From NCBI RefSeq assembly GCF_000003815.2, contig NC_049993.1, forward strand, positions 5,609,686 through 5,673,685: a stretch of DNA of 64,000 nt, given 5' to 3'. Below the pieces are notes generated by a model that had not been told where the DNA came from, did not search any database, and saw nothing but the letters and a program-made list of their open reading frames with translations. Positions 39,201 through 47,580 of the stretch are shown here, piece after piece (position 1 is the first letter of the stretch; each line of letters begins with the position of its first letter). Both the position numbers and the translations under genes were made by a program. This DNA comes from Branchiostoma floridae. Its lineage: Eukaryota > Chordata > Leptocardii > Amphioxiformes > Branchiostomatidae.

Positions 39201-39546
39201 ACCATACAGATCCTGCTTATTTTGTTTGTCATTGATGTATATTATCTTAATCACTACTACAACTACAAAATGTCAATTATTTGCTGAATTATAAATCCGC
39301 CTTTTCCTTTACTGATTTCACAGGTACATATTCCCCAGGTTCAGCCTGTGTTGGACAGAGTTTCTGGACATGAAGGTTCGGGTGCCGTGTGAGACTCTCG
39401 CGTATGTCCAGGCCAACTATGGTGCCAACTGGTACGAACCGGTCAAGCAATGGGACTGGAAAAACAGTCCGCCGAACGTCCAGCCAAATGGCCAGTGGCC
39501 AGAAGAGCAGTGGTCAGAAGTTATACAGTTGTATGATGTGAGATGA
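33270..39546 (+). CDS. FKTN: Fukutin (LicD-type ribitol-phosphate transferase), nine exons
   Basis: Exons: 33270-33380, 33794-33853, 34121-34324, 34728-34829, 35758-35936, 36485-36747, 37999-38132, 38705-38829 and 39324-39546. Together they make 1401 nt, or 466 residues, close to human fukutin at 461. Residues about 10-30 ([19 protein letters not shown]) form a type II signal anchor. LERPGQ-like, [10 protein letters not shown] and [13 protein letters not shown] segments follow. The nucleotidyltransferase core in exon 7 carries the D-V-D metal-binding motif at residues 320-322 ([10 protein letters not shown]). The C-terminus contains [24 protein letters not shown] and [17 protein letters not shown], all fukutin hallmarks. 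In vertebrates fukutin adds ribitol-5-phosphate to alpha-dystroglycan glycans in the Golgi. The start ATG lies inside the last minisatellite unit with an in-frame TGA upstream. The exon 6 end has many alternative donors, so its true length is uncertain. Confidence 0.92.
34336..34371. repeat. Perfect 36-bp palindrome just after a fukutin splice donor
   Basis: CAAGGAGCTTTTATCAGA is followed immediately by its exact reverse complement, with no loop, 12 bp after exon 3 ends. A further partial copy of the arm (AAGCTCCTTG) follows at about 34378-34387. Confidence 0.9.
34829..35262 (+). repeat. 30-bp G-rich minisatellite seeded on the exon 4 donor
   Basis: Around fourteen units of 28-31 bp with the core AAGGTCAGGTGGGGAGGGGG and a GCATAGTGTACA spacer. 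The first unit starts at the last base of exon 4 and contains the real donor (AAG/GTCAGG). Most later units repeat the same donor-like junction; the distal ones change AAGG to ACGG or ACAG. The runs of G are compatible with G-quadruplex formation. Confidence 0.92.
36731..37316 (+). repeat. 30-bp coding-frame minisatellite spanning the exon 6 donor
   Basis: About nineteen units built on CAGTGGGACATGTTTAGGTG plus GGTACTGGGA. The first unit is the end of fukutin exon 6 (SGTCLG) with its donor. The units near 36731-37000 are nearly identical. Two later units are shortened by 2 and 1 bp, restoring frame together. The array ends with a second copy of the last about 51 bp of exon 6 (37266-37316). 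The frame stays open through the array, adding [14 protein letters not shown] decapeptides if read. Confidence 0.95.
37361..37493 (-). mobile_element. GCGGT-rich MITE family, partial copy in fukutin intron 6
   Basis: This carries the phrases CCGCGAACTTAAAACCACCG and GAACTTAAATGCATTTACAG in inverse orientation to the copies at 41551 and 49262. One end (TGCATTTACAGT) is intact; the other is missing. Confidence 0.75.
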
Positions 39547-41017
39547 TGGTGAAGAAATTTCAGCCAGAATTTGCCTAAAGATGTCTTCCAATGCCAGATA
39601 ACTGTATATTATGTATATGGATGTACACAGTCATATATTAATTTAGCACATTAATATTGAAATTACTTCTATTGGCTACTATTTATAGTGTGTTATTTAA
39701 TAGTACTCTATGTTGATAAAGCCACAAGGAGTACAGGCATGCCTAATACTAATACTGTAAATATTTTAGCTTCATGTTCAGAACAATCAGATTGTATAGT
39801 TTTATATTAACATGAACTAGAATGCAGTATGTATGATAGAATACTAGAGATTCTTGTGCATGACCAAGCCCTTCGTACCTGACCAAGTTATGGTAGTCCT
39901 CATGACTATGAATGATGAACTACAGGTGTAAGGAGAGGGGTAGAGAGTAAGCCTTGTTTGAGAATACATTTTCTCTGCAGAGCCACCTAGCGGTGAAAAG
40001 TGGTCTTACAGCCTGATTGAAGCAGACAGTAACACGTGCAGGTAAAAACTTGGTTGTGTAAAAGAAAACTGTTAGATCCTATGGTCTACCAAGGTGTTGA
40101 AACCATTCATGGGTTGTGTTGTGTGATAATTTATTTTTGATACTTATTAAGCAAATGACAGTATCATAATTTTGTGTGAGCTAGTATGGTCCTGGAGACA
40201 ACTCTCCATCTTCTTGTCTAGCTTGTCCCCCCAATGACCAGGAGGTCAAGGGACTAGGAAGGTTAGTGGTCGTAGTAGGTAGTATGATAAGGGCATAAAA
40301 GTCTCATGGTAAAAGTTGTGAGTTTGGCAGTAACGAAAGATAGTGCAATAGTGTCAAGACAAAGTAAGAAAAAGAAAAACGATGGACATGCAGATAAGGG
40401 AGTGTCTCACTGTTGCAGACATGTAGCAAGGCAGTAAGTGTTGGGAATAAAGATATGTATTGGTGGAAATTACTGCCTTTCTGAGTGTTGTTCTTCATGC
40501 ATTGACTCAGTATTCTATTTTGTATCTTTAGAAAAAGACAAAAGTACATGATGCAGCCAGGAAACTCTTTACCTTTTAGATACTGAGTGAGTGCAAAAAT
40601 GAATATGTTTGTCATTGAATGATTAAGAAAATGAATGAATGAGTCAGTGAAACTATCATGTTAGAAAACTTCAGGTGTATTTCATCCTGTTGCATGATAT
40701 TTTCTACTATGTATACAATCAATCTATCATCACACTTTACCTGTAATTATTATAACATCTGTTTGCTTGTTGGACATCCTATTCTGTAGCTTCTGCTTTT
40801 GTGTTTTTACTTGTTGTTATGATTTAAGATCCCCGCAGGCAAATCAACAGCACCTATCTAAGTGGTAGGACGACTGTGTTCCCTGGCACAGAAGCCTCAG
40901 GCCACACAGGAACAATGGTGTTTGTGACCCTGATGACGTGCATGTGACATTACAGCATATGACCTGAACTGAGGTTCGTTTCCTCCTGCGTCCTTACTTG
41001 CCCGAGCCACAGTCGTT
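39547..41017 (+). other. Fukutin 3' UTR and shared 5' flank of receptor gene A
   Basis: The first part is probably the fukutin 3' UTR. From about 40040 to 41017 the sequence aligns by eye with 46020-47580 (before gene B) and 51600-52660 (before gene C). Shared phrases include ACTTGGTTGTGT, CATTGACTCAGTA, a GAATGAATGAGT tract and the GATCCCC(C/G)CAGGCAAA block. The segment just before each start codon is therefore a common promoter and 5' UTR copied with each gene. Confidence 0.6.
40446..40451 (+). terminator. Candidate poly(A) signal of fukutin
   Basis: AATAAA about 900 bp after the fukutin stop codon. It lies in sequence that also occurs downstream of receptor genes A and B, where an AATAAA is kept at 46292 and 51884. 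Confidence 0.35.
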
Positions 41018-44000
41018 ATGGGAGGACCAAGCTTCTGCTGTGTTGTCTTGGTGGTAATGATGATTGTGCAGCTTGACTGTGTTATAGGGAATGTACAAGG
41101 TTAGTCTAATGCCATGGTGTGTTTGGCTGGCTGCCATTTGTCCTTAATATTTATCAGAAAGACTGCTGACTAATTTTTTAAAACTTCACTTCCTGATGGC
41201 TTAGGGTAACATAGAGGAACAACCCATATGAGATTCAGAGATTTGTTTTGCTGTTCTGAACAATCTGTGATGTTAATAGTCTCCGTTTTATAAGGTTCAT
41301 TATGACCACCTGTCTACAATTCTACATTAAAAACGTTATCCAACTAAATTTTTAAAACTTCACTTCCTGATGGCAAAGAGGAACAGCCCATATATACATT
41401 CAGACATTTCTGTTCAGAACAACCTGTGTTTTAATTGTTTCTGCTGCTATTACACTAAGTCTTTCTGTTTTATTAGGTTCATTATGGCCACCTGTCTACC
41501 ATTTTACATTGAGAACTTTATCTAAAACTTACTCTTATTTTTAGTTGTATACTGTAAATGTATTTAAGTTCGCGGGGATTTAATTTCGCGGTAGCGGGAA
41601 AAAGGACCTTTCGCGGTGGTTTTAAGTTCGCGGTACCACTCTTAGTAGTCTCTTACTGCCATGGAAAAAAAATTTTCGCGGTGGCTTCAAGTTCGCGGTG
41701 AAGCGGCCACCGCGAAAACCGCGAACATTAAACCACCGCGAAAGTTTCTGCATTTACAGTTTCAGCTGTTTTACACATGAAATAGTACAATACATTTCAT
41801 AATTCAAGTGACCAAAAGGGAGATTGTGTCAGTGTTCAGTTTGTGTGAGCCATTAATTTATTTATTTTTAAACAGATCTTCGGTTAATAGGGGGTCAGAC
41901 ACCAAATGAAGGACGAGTTGAGGTACAATGGCGCAACAAACGTCGCATACGCTGGTTTGTAGTCTGTGAGAAGGGATGGAACAATGATGACTCCAGTGCA
42001 GCTTGCCGTCAACTAGGATATCCTGAAGGTGGTGAGGCCACGGACAAAAATATGGAACGGGGAAGTCTACCTTTTCTCCGGAAAAAATTTGAATGCAAGA
42101 GAGGTAAACTCTAGGGATTTTAATGATTCTTAACAATGATAATAACATAAATACCAACTCCAGTAATAACAGACAATGAATCATTTTATTGACTTGGTTA
42201 CAAAGCATTTCTTTGACATAGCTGCCACCATCTCTGTACAATGAAAACTGATTGATTGAATCATGGAAAAAAAATCACAATTTTTACATGTACTTTAATA
42301 ACTTTTTGCAATTTCAGGAGATTCTGTTTTGAGTGTCTGTAAAACTAGAAGGTTTAAAGAAAAATGTGAACCAGAGCATGAGCCTGCGAAATTCATCTGC
42401 AATGGTGAGATAATTTGATGTTAAGTTATTATACATTGCCTAAGGCAAGTGGGGAATTATTGGGTAATACATGTGTCAAGGTTGATTACTTCAAGTCAGG
42501 AAGTTTTGTCTCCCAGAGCTTTAAGGGTATAACAGTTGAATGGGAATAAGTTTGATGAAAGGTCTGCCATATGTAAGTTAAGAATTAGTGCACACCCATT
42601 ACAGATTGAAAGAGGCCGCTATATAAAGCTACCTGTCCACGAGAGATTTTGTAAATATTGCTCAATGAATGCGGTGGAAAATGAAATACATTTTATTAGT
42701 CAGTGTCCTCATTATGAGGTTGAAAGAAACCGATTATTCCAAACAATCGCTACAATTTCACCCAGTTTTTGCAACCTAGGACATCGCCAAAAGACTACAT
42801 TTTTACTGAAGTCACAAAACCCACTTATTTTGCAGGGTGTGGGACAGTTCATTAACCACTGCCTTCTAAGAAGAAGTCAAATCCAATAATAAGATGCAAC
42901 TTCAGCTGAATAGACATTAGTGCTATGTACTACATTGTATTTTGTTTTCCTCGAGAATGTTCCTGCAATTAGCCTTCGGGCATGACTTTGCAAATAAACT
43001 TGTTGAAATTGATGTGGGATACATTCTGACATTCGATAATACCAGTACATAAAAGTCCATTTGCAAGTTGGTCTGATTATATTAATTATGTAACATAGTA
43101 ACAGGTAACAGGTCACCTACTAACTTCTACTACTACATTGTCACCTGGACCTGGATATATCCCCACAGTGATGCTCAACACCACAGACACCACAGCTGAG
43201 CTGAGCCTAGCAGACAGCACTATATTGTGGCCAGCTACCACAATAGGGACTACAATTGAAACAACTTTGTTCGAAGATTTAATGACCAATGATGCAACAC
43301 AAGGTACAGAGTCTATCCTATAATTTTGTTACTGTTGCCTAGATGAAATTAGCCTGATTGGTTGGTGAGTTGAGAGTATGGGAGTCCCAGTAAATTAACT
43401 AACTTAAAGATGACAATCAGGCTAGATGAAATATGAGATTTCTGAAAAATTAACTGATACATTGAAGAACTTATGCCAAATCACTACTTATTACCCAGCT
43501 GTTAGCAATCTTGTTTGAAGAATATCATTGTTTGAGGATGCTGTTTCTTATTGTAAACTGTAGGCACTATAACTGCAGGAAGGAAGAGCCAAGCACCAAG
43601 CCCTCCTATTCAGTTACAGCAATTTCCTATTGGTGAGTAGTGCTATTCCCAACCTTATACTTTTTCTACTACATTTCATACATGTAGTTCTTAAGAGTAA
43701 TCCTCATCAAACTTAAGACAGAAGTTAACAAAGTTAACAAGAGGTCTTGGTACTGAGTTGAAAACCGAATTGAATGTAGTACATAGTTATGATATATGAT
43801 TGAAAGATAGTCTATAATGTTACATGCCAAGTGACACCGAAGACCATACACAACTAAGACTTCTAATATCAAAGTACATTAATGTGATTAAGGAAAAGTT
43901 TTATTAAGAAACAAAGTTTTGAAATTTCTCATTAATATGTGCATTTTAATCATATTCCAGCCGACTTGAAACTTTTAATCATTTTTATTACACTTAGAAA

Positions 44001-44770
44001 CTGAACTATACTCTTTTTTCTTCTTACAGTTCCAGTAGCAGCTTCCCTCGGCACTGTTCTTGGTTTGTTGTTGTTGTTGGCAGTATTACTGTTCATCTTC
44101 TGCAGAAGGAGAAGGTATGGTAAACATGATTTTAGTTCTTAAATACTAATTAACTGAGTCTTGAATTTCTCTTGACATAAAGTACAGGTATTTTCTCAAG
44201 ATGCAAATCACTAATGAATGAAGACCTTTATTGCACATTTTTGCCCCACTGGGCTAAGTACAGGTCACACGGTAAGAATCACATTATATGTAGCAATGGA
44301 AACAATCATACACATCTATATATGCAGATGTGCGTCTAATCTATTCTATGACATTCGACTTCCTAATGATGTTCATCTCTAAAACTCTTATTCTAAGTTT
44401 TAGTGATACCCTGGTACAATATATTTCCTCACCCCCAATAATGTCTTTGTATGTATCATGATTCAGGGCCAGGAGTCAAGAAGACAACATGACTGCAAAG
44501 CTGGACAAAGATACTGACCAGGTTGGTATGGGAGAATTAGGGACAGGACAACATGACGATGATGAACATAACTATCATACAATCCAGGAGCCTGCTATCA
44601 ACAGCAAGGGGCTGCCCATCATCCCAGCATCACCCAGTGAACACGATGAGAACTACAGCACCATCCCAGACCTACTGTCAGACAGGCTTGAAGAACGTGC
44701 CCCGGCCCCACCGCCGAGCCAAACGGATGAGTGTGGGACAGTGGAGAATGTTATTTATCAACCATCTTAA
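41018..44770 (+). CDS. Receptor gene A: SRCR ectodomain, transmembrane, tyrosine-motif tail
   Basis: Seven exons: 41018-41099, 41876-42103, 42318-42404, 43112-43303, 43564-43632, 44030-44114 and 44467-44770 (1047 nt, 348 residues). Exon 1 is a signal peptide (MGGPSFCCVVLVVMMIVQLD). Exons 2-3 encode one scavenger-receptor cysteine-rich domain (residues about 28-132) with LRLIGGQTPNEGRVEVQW, CEKGWNNDDSSAACRQLGYP and a C-terminal CEPEHEPAKFIC. Exons 4-5 are a Ser/Thr/Pro-rich stalk, exon 6 one helix (LGTVLGLLLLLAVLLFIFC) and exon 7 the cytoplasmic tail with YHTI, YSTI and terminal VIYQPS. All introns are phase 1 up to the helix exon, which ends in phase 2. The exon 4 start at 43112 is chosen because gene C has a matching SSGPGY segment; 43169 is an alternative acceptor. 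Relative to C the tail has lost its middle, and one tyrosine is cysteine (ECGTV for EYGTV). Probable innate immune receptor; ligand unknown. Confidence 0.82.
41551..41760 (+). mobile_element. GCGGT-rich MITE, full-length copy in gene A intron 1
   Basis: Ends ACTGTAAATGTATTTAAG and, on the other strand, ACTGTAAATGCAGAAA. The interior is rich in TTCGCGG and CCGCGAA words able to fold back. Size 210 bp, no open frame. Same family as 37361 and 49262. Confidence 0.85.
42536..42886 (+). mobile_element. 3' ORF fragment of a non-LTR retrotransposon
   Basis: The open frame reads KLRISAHPLQIERGRY, then RFCKYCSMNAVENEIHFISQ, CPHYEVERNRLF. The C-x2-C...H-x3-CPxY zinc-knuckle-like arrangement after an LRISAHxLxIExGRY motif is typical of the C-terminus of LINE-type reverse transcriptase polyproteins. 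It lies in intron 3 of gene A on the same strand and is 5'-truncated, as LINE insertions usually are. The family was not determined. Confidence 0.7.
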
Positions 44771-45298
44771 AGGGGCATTCCACTCCACACGATGGTGTTA
44801 TTTTCCGATAGATATTAAATTTAGGAAGTAATAACTGCATACTACTTCACATTATACGATAAATTACCCAGTTGCTCCACGTGCCTCAAAGGCATTCAGT
44901 CTTCTACTTAACTCCCCAAGTACCCTCTAATTGAATTAATCCTACGGCTGAATACAATGCAAAACTTTTAGGTAAAACTACAAAACTAATTTCAGGTTCG
45001 CTAAGAAATCTCGTCTTGTTCTTGTATTCTTTGCTATCTTATGAGCAATTTGCCTTCTCGGTGTGCTTAGCGTACCTCATTTATTCCGAAAATATGTACG
45101 ATAAACAAAGTGTCTATGCGCATAGGGAATGCATGGGAAGGGTCTGCATGGGTTTAGTGAGTGTCATTAGTGTTTACAAAACATACATCGCGTAATTCAT
45201 CCCAAGATGAATTTCACAAAATTCGGCTGATTGTGTATTCATTGACACATTATCAATTGGAAAACAAGACTCCCTTCTGGAGTGGAATGCCCCTTTAA
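44767..45298. mobile_element. TTAA-flanked MITE (piggyBac-like target) on the gene A stop codon
   Basis: A 524-bp element (44771-45294) with 17-bp perfect terminal inverted repeats AGGGGCATTCCACTCCA is flanked by TTAA on both sides (44767-44770 and 45295-45298). Gene C has an uninterrupted CTTAAGGGCAC at the equivalent place, so the empty site is visible. TTAA duplication is characteristic of piggyBac-type transposases. The left TTAA contains the TAA stop of gene A. Confidence 0.88.
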
Positions 45299-46291
45299 GG
45301 GCACTTTCTCACATAACTGTGCACCATCCTGAAGTACTGGTACAAAGCCTTGAGTGAATATGCCTGGGTCTTTGCATGTGACACCACATCATTGCTTGAA
45401 ACTGAAAGAGTAATCCCTATGTTATGCCTCTAATCATAAAGTATACAAAGTCAACTCCCATGTTCAGCCATCCAGCTTAGTATCCAAGACTACCATCATA
45501 GTCAGATGAGATTAGATTATGTAGGGATATTACATTAAAGGAAGGACCAGAATGTGTTGAAAGTCATGATGAAATGTTTTAACCAAGTTAACCGTTGCTT
45601 TATATTTCCTTATTATTTTTTCAATGTTCTTGTACATATTTTTTCCTGACATAATTGACTCATTTGGTATGCAAGGATGTATATATTATGTAACAGCATT
45701 GAATGCTATGTTAAGAAAACACTGCTGATTAATACATTTATCAATATTTACATAGTAAGGGAATCTTGAAGAAATTGAAAGGACAAGCCAGTGAGCTTTC
45801 CTTCATACAAATCAGATAACACAGATGATATTTAATGCAATACAGTACTCAAAGGTGAACTTTTCTGAGGTTTGGTTGTGTGTAAGTTCTGGTAAGGTTG
45901 TTGTACATTATTTCTACCTTATACATGTACTGGAAACTGTATTATTCATAAAAATCTGCCTAAGGCAGTAGGTAAGTGTAGCAATACAGTAGCATACAGA
46001 CTAATGGAACAGAACATGGCCAGAACTTGGTTGTGTGCAAGGAAACTCCTCTGCCCTTCCAACAAGTTGAAACTGTCCACAGATAAGTTTATCAATAATA
46101 AATTTTGTAGTAATTGACAGTAGATTGGAGCTAGTTTGGTAAATGCACTAGAAAAGCTTATGGGAGAAGATGTGAGTAACATTAACATGTGCAATAGTGT
46201 AAATACAACATGAGAAGGACAGCAAGGAAAGAGAGAAAATAATAACAGACTTGCTGATGTAGAGTCTCTCACTTAATTGCAAACAGCATGA

Positions 46292-46297
46292 AATAAA
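46292..46297 (+). terminator. Candidate poly(A) signal downstream of gene A
   Basis: AATAAA in a block (AAACAGCATGAAATAAA, then ATACTGGTGGAA) that is repeated downstream of gene B at 51884-51889. The site is 1.5 kb after the gene A stop, so an earlier unrecognised signal is possible. Confidence 0.3.
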
Positions 46298-46672
46298 AAA
46301 AATACTGGTGGAATTTAACACCCTATTATTTTTTTCAAACATTGACTCAGTAGTCTACATTATTTCTATATGTTTAGATATCACCAGTTGAAAGAATGAG
46401 ACTGGCTGCAGATAGAGTGTCGCACGACGTGCGAGCTACTATAAGTCTAAGTAAGTTGACAGAAAGGAGTAAAATAAAAGTTGCCAAAGGGGCCATTCCA
46501 TTAAGAGTTTCAGGACGGTCAGTCAAGAAACTACCGGTATTTCCCCTCTAGTGATTGAGTGGATAGATGATTGAGTTCGTCAGTGAATGAATGAAAGAGT
46601 CAGTGCTAGAAAATAAACAATCATGTCAGAAAAGTTCTGGTGCATTTCATTCCCCTAACAACAACTACCTTA

Positions 46673-46773
46673 TGTAGCCTGAGCACCTTCCATCCTGGCG
46701 CAATCCTTTTGCTTGCTAACCATGCAAAAGGATTGAGCCGGCGGTCACTACGGATGATGGTACTCAGGCTACA
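46673..46773. mobile_element. Foldback hairpin element, gene A-B interval
   Basis: TGTAGCCTGAG at the left and CTCAGGCTACA at the right bracket an imperfect hairpin (CAATCCTTTTGC.../...GCAAAAGGATTG near the loop). The left arm is missing about 10 bp compared with the copy at 52211. Confidence 0.75.
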
Positions 46774-46785
46774 CTATAATCAGGT

Positions 46786-47224
46786 TAAAAAAAGTTAAAC
46801 CCTTCCCGCGCCAAGGACAGTGCCCATTTCTGGTGCATAGGGCGGTGCCCATCTCTGTTTCGTTAGCCCTGGGCCACACACAACACAATCACTGCAGCAG
46901 GGGGCTAGTCCACCGGTAGTGGTGTGTGTTCAACTTCCATACTCTTTCCCGAATGCTGAGTGCTAAGCAGAGAAGGCAGCACGTACCATTTTTATAGTCT
47001 TTGGTATGACTCGGCCGGGATCGAACTCACGACCTTCCGAATGCAAGGCGAACACTCTACCCACTAGGCCATTGCACCGGCTACTCATTTTCACCTGAGC
47101 ATAGTGAGGAAAGTCGTGTTAAGTGCCTTTCCCAAGGGCACAAGATCGGTGACACGCAGTCGGATTCGAACCCGCAACCTCTCGGTCACGAGGCACAAAT
47201 GCCGCCGCTGTGCCATGCGACTTC
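46786..47224 (-). mobile_element. Dimeric tRNA-derived SINE with 15-bp target-site duplications
   Basis: On the minus strand the element starts with a tRNA-like head holding A box TGGCACAGCGG (47205-47215) and B box GGTTCGAATCC (47162-47172). A linker with GTGCCCTTGGGAAAGGCACT follows. A second tRNA-like unit has A box TGGCCTAGTGG (47061-47071), a TGC triplet in the anticodon-loop position and B box GAGTTCGATCC (47018-47028). The T-rich end is at about 46790. The 15-bp ACACTATAATCAGGT occurs at 46771-46785 and 47225-47239, giving clean target-site duplications. Confidence 0.88.
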
Positions 47225-47354
47225 ACACTATAATCAGGTACTAGTAATCAATACATAAACCTGTAGAAAGGTGTCCTTGGCTACTCTCTCAATCCTTATA
47301 CATGTGGCATGCACGTTAACACAACTTAGGATTTGTGGAATTGTTATGATATAT

Positions 47355-47580
47355 ATATGTAGGATCCCCCCAGGCAAACTATCAGTAACAACACCATACC
47401 TAAGTTGCAGGACGACTCTACGCTGTGATGAATGAGTTTCAGGCGACAGGGAGACAATGGTGTGTGTCACCTTGTTGGCCCGAAGTGATTATGACAGCAC
47501 GTGACCTATCACATCCAAGGTCTGTTTTCTTCTGTTCCCCTTTCCTTACCCGACCAGGCCACAGATCTACAGTGTGTATC
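47355..47580 (+). promoter_or_regulatory. Promoter/5' UTR block of gene B, shared with gene C
   Basis: Almost identical to 52437-52662: GATCCCCCCAGGCAAACTAT, CAGGACGACTCTACGCT, GGCGACAGGGAGACAATGG and GACAGCACGTGACCT recur in the same order. CACGTG (47499 area) is an E-box. Gene A keeps a more diverged version (40831-41017). Confidence 0.6.

Noticed and set aside
43169..43303. Later acceptor for the first stalk exon of gene A (CCCCACAG)
   Set aside because: Kept only as an alternative: the earlier acceptor at 43112 retains the SPGPGY segment homologous to gene C's SSGPGY.
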